From contig JAQBWE010000005.1 in the NCBI GenBank assembly GCA_027625315.1, positions 1-33,654 on the forward strand: a DNA stretch of 33,654 nucleotides, read 5' to 3'. The notes beneath the pieces are model-generated. The model was not told the origin of the DNA. It searched no databases and saw nothing but the letters and a program-made list of their open reading frames with translations. Numbering within the stretch: the stretch's first letter is position 1; every line of letters starts with the position of its first letter. A program made the translations under genes and the position numbers. Positions 24,756 through 33,326 of this stretch are shown here, in pieces. Source of the DNA: Planctomycetota bacterium. Its GTDB lineage: Bacteria; Planctomycetota; PLA2; JAEUHO01.

Positions 24756-25137
24756 GGTGCTGCGTCGTTCTCCGCATCGACTGCGGCCTGTTCCCCAGGC
24801 GCTCGGCCGCAGCCCGCCGCCGGCGCCCCTCTGCCCGCGGCACGCGGTTCGCCTGCTCGCGGTCGTTCGTAGATGGGGGCGCCGCTCCGCGCGGTACGTT
24901 TCGCTCCTGGGGCTGGAGAAAGCGCGGGGCGGTCGCCCTCTCTTTGCGTGGCGCGGGCCCCCTCCGTACCCAGCGCCCGGCGAGCGGTCTGCGCGGCCAA
25001 CCCACATCTGGGCGGCCAACCCACAGTGGTGAAGTTGAACCACCTGCGGGCTGAGCGGCGACGTGCCCAGTCCGCGCGGGAGCGCGGAACCGAATCGGGA
25101 CCCTCGTAGGGGGCCCTCGAGGCGGGCCGGGAGAAAG
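24739..25137. other. 399-base gene-free stretch between truB and tRNA-Ser
   Basis: No protein family recognised in any frame, although open frames exist on both strands because of the high GC. It contains an 8-bp stem CTGCGGCC/GGCCGCAG (24781-24788 with 24804-24811), a 19-base tandem duplication (24988-25025) and several smaller GC dyads. I tried to match it on both strands to RNase P RNA, tmRNA and SRP RNA landmarks and failed. Confidence 0.5.
24988..25025. repeat. Two-copy 19-base tandem repeat
   Basis: TCTGSGCGGCCAACCCACA occurs twice in tandem (24988-25006 and 25007-25025), differing at one base (C or G at S). Could be a duplicated protein-binding site or an RNA element. Confidence 0.8.
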
Positions 25138-25229
<92 letters not shown>

Positions 25230-25324
25230 GCGAGGCACGGTCTGTCGAAGCCAGCCGACCCTTATACCACCCGGTATCCAGCCGTCGCGGAGTGCCGCAG
25301 GGGGCGTCGCTGGAGCCTCCCGCG

Positions 25325-25332
25325 GGTACCAT
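25325..25332 (+). promoter_or_regulatory. GGTANNNT -10-type box before helicase gene
   Basis: GGTACCAT ends 7 bases before the ATG at 25340, with no Shine-Dalgarno, consistent with a leaderless transcript. Confidence 0.5.
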
Positions 25333-25339
25333 CCGCCCC

Positions 25340-26788
25340 ATGTCAGGCTCGAATCACGGGGGTCATCCCCATCGCTCTAACCGGCGCTTGCGCAAACCTC
25401 GCGGCGAAGGCCGCTCTTCCGACGGGGGCGGCCGCGGCGGTCGTGGTCGAGGTCGCGGTGGCGACAGCCCGCACCCGACCGGCGGCGGCCAGGGCTATGT
25501 AACCTCCGGCCGAGCCGAGCCCATTCCGGCCGACCTCCCCGCGACCAACTTCGCGACCTTCGGCCTGGCTCCGCCGCTCGAAGCCGCCATCGCCGCCGTC
25601 GGCTACGTCGATCCGTCGCCGATCCAAGCCGCCATGATCCCGCTCGTGCTGAACGAGAAGAACGTGGTGGGTCAGGCCCAGACCGGAACCGGCAAGACGG
25701 CCGCGTTCCTCATTCCGCTGCTCGGCCTCCTCGACCACGTCGAGGACGAGGAGATCGTCGCCCGCGGCGAGCCCGCGGGCCCGGTTCGCATCCTCATCGT
25801 CGCGCCCACGCGCGAGTTGGCGATCCAGATCGCCAAGGAAGCCGACAAGCTCACGCGCTTCGTGCCCGTGCGCACCGTGTGCTGCTACGGCGGCACGCCG
25901 ATCGACCAGCAGCTGCGCGCCCTCAAGGACTCGACCGTGGTCGTCGGCACCCCCGGCCGCCTCCTCGACCTGATTGGCCGCGGTCAGCTCAAGCTCGACC
26001 AACTCGACGCGATCGTGTTGGACGAGGTCGACCGCATGTACGACCTCGGATTCCGCGAGGATGTCGACCGCATCATGGAGGCGGGCCGTGCACGTCAACA
26101 GACGGTGCTGACCTCCGCCACCCTGAACAGCGACGTCGAGGACCTCATCGGCAAGCACGTCGGTGAGCACGAGCGCGTGATCATCGAAACGAACTCGCTC
26201 ACGGTCGAGTCCATCGATCAGACCTTCTACTTCGTGGATCCGCGGCGCAAGCAAGACCTCCTGTTGGCCGTGATCGACAAGTTGAAGCCTGCGAAGGGCA
26301 TCGTCTTCGTGCGCACGCGGTTCAGCGTGGACCGGCTCACCCACCACCTGCAGCAGCGCGGTGTCGCCGCTGAGCTGATCCACAGTGGCCTGCCCCAGCG
26401 CAAGCGCGAGCAGATCCTTGAGCTGTTCCGCGAGGGGCGCTTCCCGCTGCTGATCGCGACCGACGTGGCCGCCCGCGGCCTCGACATCGACGACATCACG
26501 CACGTTGTGAACTACGACATCCCGAACCACGCGGACGACTATGTCCACCGTGTGGGGCGCACCGCCCGCATGGGCAAGGAAGGCGCCGCGGTCACCCTGG
26601 TCACCCAGGATGACGGTCCCTTCCTCACCCAGATCGAGAAGCTGATCAACAAGGAGATCCGCCAAGAGGCGTTCCCCGGCTTCGAGGTCGACAAGCCCAT
26701 CCCGCGTGAAGAGCGCGTCCAGGCCCGCGAAGCGGAGCGGCCCCCCGGTCTGCCCCCTTGGGCCACCGTCCGCCGCCGCCGTCGCTGA
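25340..26788 (+). CDS. DEAD-box family RNA helicase with DEVD motif and RGG-type N-terminus
   Basis: 482 residues. The ATG at 25340 is chosen by its promoter box; the open frame continues upstream only into tRNA sequence. Residues 14-50 are Arg/Gly-rich (GRGGRGRGRGG), a likely RNA-binding tail. Helicase motifs: Q motif region FATFGLAPPLEAAIAAVGY (71-89), Walker A AQTGTGKT (113-120), PTREL (156-160), TPGR (204-207), Walker B DEVD (228-231), SAT (259-261), ATDVAARGLD (373-382) and HRVGRTAR (403-410). The family unwinds or remodels RNA with ATP, in ribosome assembly or mRNA turnover. Motif II reads DEVD instead of DEAD. The C-terminal tail is short and basic (VRRRRR), so it lacks the DbpA- or CsdA-type extensions. 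Confidence 0.93.
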   Translation: MSGSNHGGHPHRSNRRLRKPRGEGRSSDGGGRGGRGRGRGGDSPHPTGGGQGYVTSGRAEPIPADLPATNFATFGLAPPLEAAIAAVGYVDPSPIQAAMIPLVLNEKNVVGQAQTGTGKTAAFLIPLLGLLDHVEDEEIVARGEPAGPVRILIVAPTRELAIQIAKEADKLTRFVPVRTVCCYGGTPIDQQLRALKDSTVVVGTPGRLLDLIGRGQLKLDQLDAIVLDEVDRMYDLGFREDVDRIMEAGRARQQTVLTSATLNSDVEDLIGKHVGEHERVIIETNSLTVESIDQTFYFVDPRRKQDLLLAVIDKLKPAKGIVFVRTRFSVDRLTHHLQQRGVAAELIHSGLPQRKREQILELFREGRFPLLIATDVAARGLDIDDITHVVNYDIPNHADDYVHRVGRTARMGKEGAAVTLVTQDDGPFLTQIEKLINKEIRQEAFPGFEVDKPIPREERVQAREAERPPGLPPWATVRRRRR

Positions 26789-26833
26789 CCGGCCCGCTTC
26801 GAGAGGAGCCGCGCGGCTGCGTGGCTCCGCTCC

Positions 26834-26841
26834 GGTAGGCT
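26834..26841 (+). promoter_or_regulatory. GGTANNNT -10-type box before fusion gene
   Basis: GGTAGGCT ends 6 bases before the ATG at 26848; no Shine-Dalgarno is visible. Confidence 0.5.
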
Positions 26842-26847
26842 TGCAGC

Positions 26848-28032
26848 ATGCGACAGACCGTCTCCAGCGGCGATCTTGCGCTCGCAGCGCAACCCGCGAC
26901 CAAGGAGGCGTTCCGCCCCTACGGGCACGTGCTCGCGCCCGGCGCTCGGGCTTGGCTAGGGCGACGCGGCCGCGTGTTGGTCACGCATGCGGAACGGCGC
27001 ACGGGTTCGCGCGTCGTGAGCGAGCTGGTCCGCTATCCGGAAGCGCGGCGGGCTGTGCTCTCCGTCGGGCGCACGCCCATGTGGATCCTCGTTGTGCCGG
27101 CTGGCGAACAGCCCGACACACCGCCGGCTGTGTTTCTCGTGCCCGGCGGCTCGGGCGTCGTGCTGCGCGAGGGCGTCTGGCACGCGGGCCCAGTGCCGTT
27201 GGCCGACACCACGCTCTGCGAGATGCTGGAGGCGGTCGGACCGGCTGATCGACTCGATCGGCGGTCGGTCCGGGAGTTCACCGGCCACGACGCCGTGTGG
27301 GTGCTCTTGCCAGAGGATCCCGTCGTCGGTGGGGGTGCGCTCGACCTTGGCGCGCCCGGCGCGGTGCTGCTCGACGCCGCGCTCCAGGGCTGCATCCGGC
27401 TTGGCTGCTTGGTGCTGCACGATCTTGAACCGGCGCAGGGGCTCGCCGCCGACGCCGACGCGGCGTTCGAGGCCGCGTGGCAATCAACCTGCGCAGACCT
27501 GCGCGCGGCCTGCGAGGACGGCGAGGCCCTCGACGTGCTACCCGGCGTGGCCGCCGGCCGGGCGCTGTACCGCGACCTCGGGCTAGTCGGCGGACGGTTC
27601 GTGCCGCGGGCTGAGACCATGCTGCTTGAGGCCTTGACGGGTCCGTCCCCGACCGGTTCGGCGCTGGCCCGCGCCCTGGCGCTCGCCCAGCTCAAGACCG
27701 CGGTCCCGCTGGGGGCGTACGACGGCGGCGTCCTGGGCGAGCAGGTTCTGCTGCGCACCGGCGGCGGTGGCGAGGAGTTCGAGGGGGCGGATGGCCGCAG
27801 GGTCGCGATCGAAGGCCTGCCGGTGCTGTGCGACACAAGCGGACCGTTCGGCAGCCCGCTGGGCGACGCCCCGCGCGCGGGGGCGGGACCACGGGCCCGG
27901 CGCCTGCTCGTCGTTCTCTATCTGCCCACCTCTGCGGAGACCGCGACCGTGGAGCGCTGGCTGGACGAAACGGCGCAAATCCTGGCCCTGCACACCGGCG
28001 GGCGCGAGGTCGGGCGATTGATCGTCGGGTAG
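26848..28032 (+). CDS. Fusion of ureidoglycolate-lyase-like cupin and B3/4 (PheRS-type editing-like) domain
   Basis: 394 residues. Residues about 16-135 resemble AllA, the ureidoglycolate lyase cupin: KEAFRPYGHVLAPGARAW (19-36) and FLVPGGSGVVLREGVWHAGP (96-115), the latter the typical second cupin motif. Residues about 165-345 match the B3/4 domain found in the PheRS beta chain and in stand-alone COG3382-like proteins: LYRDLGLVGGRFVPRAETML, LKTAVPLGAYDGGVLGEQVL and IEGLPVLCDTSGPFGSPLGD (321-340). PheRS B3/4 edits mischarged Tyr-tRNA(Phe); a trans-editing or amino-acid-binding role here is inference. The C-terminal 45 residues resemble a helix-strand cap. No purine-degradation gene is nearby. 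The frame is continuous with uniform codon use, so this is not an obvious assembly join. The helicase gene ends 59 bases upstream. Confidence 0.7.
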   Translation: MRQTVSSGDLALAAQPATKEAFRPYGHVLAPGARAWLGRRGRVLVTHAERRTGSRVVSELVRYPEARRAVLSVGRTPMWILVVPAGEQPDTPPAVFLVPGGSGVVLREGVWHAGPVPLADTTLCEMLEAVGPADRLDRRSVREFTGHDAVWVLLPEDPVVGGGALDLGAPGAVLLDAALQGCIRLGCLVLHDLEPAQGLAADADAAFEAAWQSTCADLRAACEDGEALDVLPGVAAGRALYRDLGLVGGRFVPRAETMLLEALTGPSPTGSALARALALAQLKTAVPLGAYDGGVLGEQVLLRTGGGGEEFEGADGRRVAIEGLPVLCDTSGPFGSPLGDAPRAGAGPRARRLLVVLYLPTSAETATVERWLDETAQILALHTGGREVGRLIVG

Positions 28033-28091
28033 GGCGGCCCGCCAATCGGCGCCCTCCCTGGGGCTGGGCATCCCCTTCGCCCCGGGCTTTG

Positions 28092-28206
28092 GGTAGGATC
28101 TCGCCGCCCCCCGCGACGTGACTTCTCGCGGGCGCGCGCCGGACCGGCCCTCTTTCCTCGAGCCAGCCCCGGTACATCAACCACCTCGACGGACCCAGAC
28201 GGGTCC
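28092..28206 (+). promoter_or_regulatory. Promoter box and structured 5' leader of the TPR/DUF2325 gene
   Basis: GGTAGGAT (28092-28099) is a promoter box of the same type as the leaderless ones but here about 125 bases before the start codon. The leader has a perfect hairpin GGACCC-AGAC-GGGTCC (28191-28206) ending 5 bases before the Shine-Dalgarno GGAG (28211-28214). Confidence 0.4.
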
Positions 28207-28223
28207 CATCGGAGCACGGCACC

Positions 28224-30365
28224 ATGCCCTGGAAGACTGAGATCGATCGCATCGTCATTCGTAACGTCGCCGACGCAGGCAAAGGGGGCGAGGGCGAGAT
28301 CGCCCGCGCCCAGCGCACCCTGCACGACCTCCTGACCCTCGCTCCGGACCGAGCCGAGAGTCATTTTCACCTCGGTGCTGCGGACGAGATCCTCGGCGAG
28401 GCCGCGGCCGAGCTGCCCGCCTCGAAGGGCGAGGCCGCTCGCTGGCGCTACCTGGGCGCGCTCGATGCCGCCGCACGGCGTGGCGACAAGGACCGCCTCA
28501 CCGCCCTGCTGGAGGACAAGCGCTTCGAGGGCGCGCTCGGCCGACCGGAAGGTCGCGTGGCGCTGCGGGCGGTGAGTCGCATGCTCCTTCGTGATGGCCA
28601 GGAGGAGCGCGTGTTCGGGTGGTACGCGGCGCACCTCAAGGCCACCGAGGATCCCGAAGACGGCAGCCGCCGCGACGCGGAGTTCCTCCTGGAGGAAGCG
28701 CTGCGGCGCGCGGACCGCTACGAGCGCGGCGAGCGTGACGAGGGCGCCGCACTGGCGCGACTCGAGCGGGCCGGTGCCTTTGCCGACAGCGTCGGGCTCG
28801 AGCCGCGCGCGCGGGCCAAGGTCGATCGCAAGATGGGCCGCCTGCACCAACTCGGCGAGCGCTGGGACGAGGCCGTGCGCTGCTACACGAGCGCCCTTGA
28901 GGGCCTGCCCGAGGACGATCCGTACCGCAGCGTGCTGGTCGGTGATCTCGCCCTCTCCACGCTCGGCGTGCGCGGCACGCTCGACTTGCTGCCGCAGGAA
29001 GAGCGCGAAGCGCGTGACGCGGCCCGCGAAATCCTGCTGGGCGAGGCCGGCGAGGGCGAAGGCCGCTCGTACAACGCGATCTACACGCTTGGCGTCCTGC
29101 ACTACGAGGACGGCGACTTCACATCGGCCGCCAAGTGCTTCCGCGAGGCCGACGAACTCATGCGAGCGAACCGCGCCAAGGCGCGCATCGTGCATGCGCG
29201 ATCGCGCTTCTTCCTCGGACATTGCCTGCTTGAGCTCGGCGCCGAGGGCGACGACCTCGAGGCGGCCGTCGGTTACATCAAGCGCGATGCAGGCCCCAGC
29301 AACCTGAGCCCGGAGATCAAGGATCCCGTCTTCGAACTGATGGAGGAACTCGCCCCGCAGCAGAGCCGCCCCCAGCGCGGTGAACGCAACGAGCGCGGCC
29401 GCCGCGGTCGTGGTCGTGGGGAGCGTGAAGAGCGCAGCGAGGGCGATCGCGCAGGCGCGCCGGCCGAGTCGGCGGCCGATCATCTCGCGGAGGCCCGGCG
29501 CGTGGTGGAGGACGATCCCCACGCCGCCCTCGTGTCGATCGACGCCGCGTTCCGCAGTCGTCCGGACTTCGACACATGGTTCGGTGCCTACCGTACGCGG
29601 CTTGAGGCGCTCGTTGGGCTCAACGTGCGCGACGAGGCTGTACGGACGTACGAACGCTTCCGCGCCAAGCTGTATGAGCGCAGCGCGTTCGAGCAGATCG
29701 AGAGCCTGCTGCTCGACACGAGTGGCCCGCTTGCCAACCTGCTCGACGACCGCGCCTACATCCAGGAGTTGATCGACCTGTACGAGGTCATGCCCGAGCG
29801 CGATGGCGAGTTCGTGGAGCAGTGCTTGGCGGGTGCGCAGGCTGGCCTCGACGAGGGCAGCTCGAACTCCTTGGCATGCGCCGTGGCCATGTTGCGCGAG
29901 GCGGGCGAACGCGATGCAGACGCGGTCGCGGGCTTGCTCAAGCGCGCGCTCAAGGCTTCAAAGGAAGCGGAGCTCGATCTCGACGAGCCGTCCATCGCCG
30001 ACGCGAAGGCGCTGGTGGCGGAGCTCGACGAGGAGCCGCACATCCTGATCGTCGGGGGCGATGAGGGCCGCCGCCCGCACTTCGAGCGGTTCCGGGCTCT
30101 TGGCAAGGACGTGGGCTTCGAGGCCTCGTGGATCTTCACCGGCTCGCGCCCGCCCCAGAAGACGCTCGAGGAGATCGAGAAAACCGCGGAGGACAGCAGC
30201 GCGATCCTGGTGCATCACCACACCGATCCTGAGCTGCGTTCTGAGATCTTGAAGATGGCCGAGGAGATGGACCTGCCGCTGCGCGAGGCGTCCTGGATGG
30301 GCGTCACCGGCGTGGCCGCTGAGGTCCTGCGTACGCTGAACGAAGCCATGATCGAGGAGGATTGA
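28224..30365 (+). CDS. TPR-rich protein with central RGG segment and C-terminal DUF2325-like domain
   Basis: 713 residues, no signal peptide, so cytoplasmic. Helical TPR-like pairs run through residues about 20-370 (HFHLGAADEILGEAAAE, RKMGRLHQLGERWDEAVRCY, YNAIYTLGVLHYEDGDFTSA). A low-complexity basic tract lies at about 382-405 (RPQRGERNERGRRGRGRGER), like RNA-binding RGG tails. Further helical repeats span about 420-600. The last 105 residues (HILIVGGDEGRRPHFERFRA, then AILVHHHTDPELRSEILKMA) have the Rossmann-like look of DUF2325. GGAG 9 bases before the ATG. The next gene overlaps its stop region and shares the operon. Role unknown; RNA or ribosome association is suggested by the RGG tract and the helicase gene upstream. 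Confidence 0.75.
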   Translation: MPWKTEIDRIVIRNVADAGKGGEGEIARAQRTLHDLLTLAPDRAESHFHLGAADEILGEAAAELPASKGEAARWRYLGALDAAARRGDKDRLTALLEDKRFEGALGRPEGRVALRAVSRMLLRDGQEERVFGWYAAHLKATEDPEDGSRRDAEFLLEEALRRADRYERGERDEGAALARLERAGAFADSVGLEPRARAKVDRKMGRLHQLGERWDEAVRCYTSALEGLPEDDPYRSVLVGDLALSTLGVRGTLDLLPQEEREARDAAREILLGEAGEGEGRSYNAIYTLGVLHYEDGDFTSAAKCFREADELMRANRAKARIVHARSRFFLGHCLLELGAEGDDLEAAVGYIKRDAGPSNLSPEIKDPVFELMEELAPQQSRPQRGERNERGRRGRGRGEREERSEGDRAGAPAESAADHLAEARRVVEDDPHAALVSIDAAFRSRPDFDTWFGAYRTRLEALVGLNVRDEAVRTYERFRAKLYERSAFEQIESLLLDTSGPLANLLDDRAYIQELIDLYEVMPERDGEFVEQCLAGAQAGLDEGSSNSLACAVAMLREAGERDADAVAGLLKRALKASKEAELDLDEPSIADAKALVAELDEEPHILIVGGDEGRRPHFERFRALGKDVGFEASWIFTGSRPPQKTLEEIEKTAEDSSAILVHHHTDPELRSEILKMAEEMDLPLREASWMGVTGVAAEVLRTLNEAMIEED

Positions 30366-30367
30366 CC

Positions 30368-31747
30368 GTGTCCGCCACGCCGCCGGAGTCTGCGATGGAG
30401 GCTCGTCCCACCGAGACGTTTCTGCGCGAAGGCACGGGTGACGTCCACGCCGCGCGTCGTGCGCGACTGATGGACCGCATCGGGCCCACGTCAGCGGCGC
30501 TGATCGTGGCGTACCCCGAGCGCAACCGCAGCAACGACACGAACTACACGTACCGCCCGAGTTCCGACCTCTGGTACCTGACCGGCTTCGAGGAGCCCGA
30601 AGCAGCCATGCTGCTGCTGCCGGGTCACGATGAGCATCCGTTCGTGCTGTTCCTGCGCCCGCGCGATCACAAGCTTGAGATCTGGGATGGCCCGCGCGTC
30701 GGCTTGGACCGGGCGCGCGAGCGACTCGGCGCCGACTGCGCCCTCGCGTTCGAGGATCTCGCAAAGGAGCTGCCGAGGTTGCTCGCGGGGCGCACGTCGT
30801 TGCACTACGCGTTGGGTCTGGACGGCGCGATGGACACCCTCGTGGTGGGTGCGTATCGCAAGGCGATTCGCACGGCGCGCGGACGCGCGCGCGCTCCGAC
30901 AGCCATCCTCGATCCCGTGGACGCGCTCCACGAGATGCGCCTCATCAAGTCGCCGGAAGAGATCGAGGCCATGCGTCGGGCGGGCTCCGTCTCGGCCGCT
31001 GGCCACGTGCGCGGCATGCGCGTGACGCGTCCCGGCCTGATGGAGTTCGAGCTGCAGGCCGAGATCGAGCACGTGTTCAAGCAGCAGGGCGCGCGCGCGC
31101 CGGGCTACTCGAGCATCGTCGGCGGCGGCAGCAACGCCTGCGTGCTGCACTACATCGACAACCGTGCGGCGCTCGCCGCTGGTGACCTCGTGCTCGTAGA
31201 CGCGGGCGCCGAGGTGGGCTACTACACTGGCGATATCACCCGCACCTGGCCCGTGTCGGGCGAGTTCAACGGGTTCCAGCGCACCATCTACGACCTCGTG
31301 CTGCGTGCGCAGATGGAGGCCATCTCCCTCGTGCGGCCCGGCCTGCCCTGGCATGAGCTCCACGAGTGCACCGTACAGGTCATCACGCAAGGTCTCGTCG
31401 ATCTGGGGCTGCTGGACGGCCCGGTTGAGAAGGCCATCGAAGAGGCGGCCTTCAAGAAGTACTTCATGCACGGCACGGGCCACTGGCTCGGCATCGACGT
31501 GCACGACGTCGGCATCTACGCGCGCGACGGCGAGAAGAGCCGCCCTCTCGAAGAGGGCATGTGCTTCACCATCGAGCCGGGCATCTACTTCCACCCCGAG
31601 GAGGAAGGCGTGCCCAAGGACTTCGTCGGCATCGGCGTGCGCATCGAGGACGACATCCTCGTGACGGCCGACGGCTGCGAGGTGCTCACGCGCGGCGTGC
31701 CCAAGGAGCCCGAAGAGATCATGGAGCTCATCGGGAAGGACGCCTGA
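30368..31747 (+). CDS. pepP: Xaa-Pro aminopeptidase (M24B), PepP type
   Basis: 459 residues. The GTG at 30368 is chosen because GAGGAGGA (30354-30361) is 6 bases upstream; a TTG at 30362 would abut that site. N-terminal creatinase/AMP_N domain about 20-180, catalytic pita-bread domain about 185-455. The five metal ligands of the family are visible: D278 (LVDAGAE), D289 (YTGDITRTWP), H372 (HGTGHWLGIDVHD), E403 (TIEPGIYF) and E427 (VRIEDD). Removes an N-terminal residue ahead of proline using two Mn2+ or similar ions. Its stop overlaps the next ATG (TGATG), tying it to amino-acid uptake genes. Confidence 0.94.
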   Translation: MSATPPESAMEARPTETFLREGTGDVHAARRARLMDRIGPTSAALIVAYPERNRSNDTNYTYRPSSDLWYLTGFEEPEAAMLLLPGHDEHPFVLFLRPRDHKLEIWDGPRVGLDRARERLGADCALAFEDLAKELPRLLAGRTSLHYALGLDGAMDTLVVGAYRKAIRTARGRARAPTAILDPVDALHEMRLIKSPEEIEAMRRAGSVSAAGHVRGMRVTRPGLMEFELQAEIEHVFKQQGARAPGYSSIVGGGSNACVLHYIDNRAALAAGDLVLVDAGAEVGYYTGDITRTWPVSGEFNGFQRTIYDLVLRAQMEAISLVRPGLPWHELHECTVQVITQGLVDLGLLDGPVEKAIEEAAFKKYFMHGTGHWLGIDVHDVGIYARDGEKSRPLEEGMCFTIEPGIYFHPEEEGVPKDFVGIGVRIEDDILVTADGCEVLTRGVPKEPEEIMELIGKDA

Positions 31748-32520
31748 TGCGCCTTCTGCTCGTCCTGTTCCTAGCACTGGCCTGCATTGGCTGCGGGGAG
31801 TCCACGGAGTCGACGTTGGCGCGCGTCAAGGCTCGGGGCGTCATGCGCGTAGCGATGGAGCCCACGTTTCCGCCGTTCGAGACCCGCGACGAGAACGACC
31901 AGCTCGTGGGCTTCGACGTCGACCTCGCGCGCGTCATCGGCGGGGAACTCGGCGTGGAGGTCGAGTTCGTCACCGTCGTTTGGGACAGCATCATCCCCAC
32001 GCTGCTCTCGGGGAAGGCCGACTTCATCATCAGCGGCATGACCGCGACCGCGGAGCGTGCGCTCACGGTCTCGTACACCGAGCCCTACTTCCACACGATC
32101 ACGTGCTTGCTCGTGTCCTCAAGCAAGGCTCCGGGGCTCACTGACGTCGAGCAACTGAACGAGGCCGGGCGCGTGATCGTCGTCAAAGAGGGTACGACCG
32201 GCCACACGGCGGCCGAGGCGAGTTGCCCCAAAGCGAACATCGTCGCCGTGAAGACCGAGAACGACGCGGCCCGTGAGGTGCAACTCGGCCGGGCCGACGC
32301 GTTTCTCTACGATCTGCGTTCCATCCGCACGCACCACCGCCTGAATCCCGACGACACGTACGTGATCACCAAGCCGGTCACGATCGAGCCCTACGCGATC
32401 GCGTTCGCGCACGGGGACGCTGAGACCGCCGCGCGGCTCAACGCGATCCTGCGCGCCATGCGCGGCGATGGCCGCCTGAAGGAGCTCCATGGGAAGTACG
32501 ACCTCGAGGACACGGAGTAG
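31747..32520 (+). CDS. Polar amino-acid ABC transporter substrate-binding lipoprotein
   Basis: 257 residues. Signal peptide with lipobox around LALACIGC (Cys13 or Cys16 lipidated), so tethered in the periplasm. The body is a bacterial extracellular solute-binding protein family 3 (SBP_bac_3) fold: RVAMEPTFPPFETRDENDQL (35-54), VGFDVDLARVIGGELGVEVE, WDSIIPTLLSGKADFIISGM and TATAERALTVSYTEPYF, all typical of amino-acid binders (glutamine, cystine, polar residues). Two further Cys in the mature part (CLLVSS and ASCPKAN) could form a disulfide. It overlaps pepP upstream and the permease downstream (32 bases). Exact ligand cannot be told from sequence alone. Confidence 0.92.
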   Translation: MRLLLVLFLALACIGCGESTESTLARVKARGVMRVAMEPTFPPFETRDENDQLVGFDVDLARVIGGELGVEVEFVTVVWDSIIPTLLSGKADFIISGMTATAERALTVSYTEPYFHTITCLLVSSSKAPGLTDVEQLNEAGRVIVVKEGTTGHTAAEASCPKANIVAVKTENDAAREVQLGRADAFLYDLRSIRTHHRLNPDDTYVITKPVTIEPYAIAFAHGDAETAARLNAILRAMRGDGRLKELHGKYDLEDTE

Positions 32521-33304
32521 CCGCGACTTCTGGATTCGCGCGGGCGTCACCGCGGGCGTCCTCGGTGTGGCCGGCCTGTTTCTGTTCGTCCTGACGCCGT
32601 ACGAGTACCGCTGGGAGCGCATGGTCGAGGGCACGCGCGTGTCCCAGTGGGCGGCCGCGTTCGGCACGACGCTGTGGATGTCGCTCGCCGCGCTCGTGAT
32701 CAGCCTCGTCTTCGGATTGGCTGGTGGTCTGGCGCGCATGAGCCGCAAGCCGGGTTGGAATCAGCTGGGCGGGCTCTACGTGGAGTTCGTGCGCGGCACG
32801 CCTCTGCTGGTGCAGGTCATCTTCGCGTACTTCGTCGGCGCCGTCATCTTCGCCAATCTCTTGGCCCAGGCTGGCGCACCCGACGGACTGATCGCGCTCG
32901 TCGAGAATCCGCATGTCGTGGGGGTCGTGGCCCTGGGCATCTTCGCAGGCGCGTACGTGGCCGAGATCGTGCGCGCCGCGGTGGAGTCCGTGGACCGTGG
33001 GCAGACGGAGGCGGCCATGTCGCAGGGGCTGACCCGCGCCCAGGTCCAACGGCTCGTCGTGTTTCCGCAGGCGCTTCGCCGGATGCTGCCGCCGCTCGCG
33101 GGCCAGTTCGCGAGCCTCGTCAAGGACAGTTCGCTCCTGATGCTGATTCCCGGGGTGGTCGAGATCTCCATGCGGACGAGTCTCATTCGTTCGCGGACGT
33201 ACCTAGACAACGAGCCCCTGCTGATCGCGCTGGGCCTGTACTTCATTCTGTGCTTTGGCCTCTCGCGCCTAGCCCGGCGGCTGGAACTGCGGCTCGCCGC
33301 GTAG
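32489..33304 (+). CDS. Polar amino-acid ABC transporter permease (HisM/GlnP type)
   Basis: 271 residues. The ATG at 32489 has AAGGAG 4 bases upstream, inside the preceding gene, so the 32-base overlap is real. One extra N-terminal helix (about 18-36) then five or six helices of the His/Glu/Gln/Arg permease family. Family signature VEFVRGTPLLVQVIF and the EAA loop that docks the ATPase (EAAMSQGLTRAQVQRLVVFP) are clear. Forms the inner-membrane channel for the binding protein encoded upstream. No ATP-binding subunit follows within the window, since a different gene starts at 33365; the ATPase must be encoded elsewhere. Confidence 0.93.
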   Translation: MGSTTSRTRSSRDFWIRAGVTAGVLGVAGLFLFVLTPYEYRWERMVEGTRVSQWAAAFGTTLWMSLAALVISLVFGLAGGLARMSRKPGWNQLGGLYVEFVRGTPLLVQVIFAYFVGAVIFANLLAQAGAPDGLIALVENPHVVGVVALGIFAGAYVAEIVRAAVESVDRGQTEAAMSQGLTRAQVQRLVVFPQALRRMLPPLAGQFASLVKDSSLLMLIPGVVEISMRTSLIRSRTYLDNEPLLIALGLYFILCFGLSRLARRLELRLAA

Positions 33305-33326
33305 CCCACTCGACCTTCCCGGCAGG

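Noticed and set aside
24757-25032. Short open frames on both strands in the truB-tRNA gap
   Set aside because: No ribosome sites, no recognisable motifs, overlapping in several frames at once, as expected by chance at this GC content.
24739-25137. RNase P RNA, tmRNA or SRP RNA in the truB-tRNA gap
   Set aside because: None of the conserved core motifs could be found on either strand.
27918-29522. 534-residue minus-strand open frame opposite the TPR/DUF2325 gene
   Set aside because: Antisense shadow; the plus strand has a Shine-Dalgarno, TPR pattern and an overlapping downstream gene.
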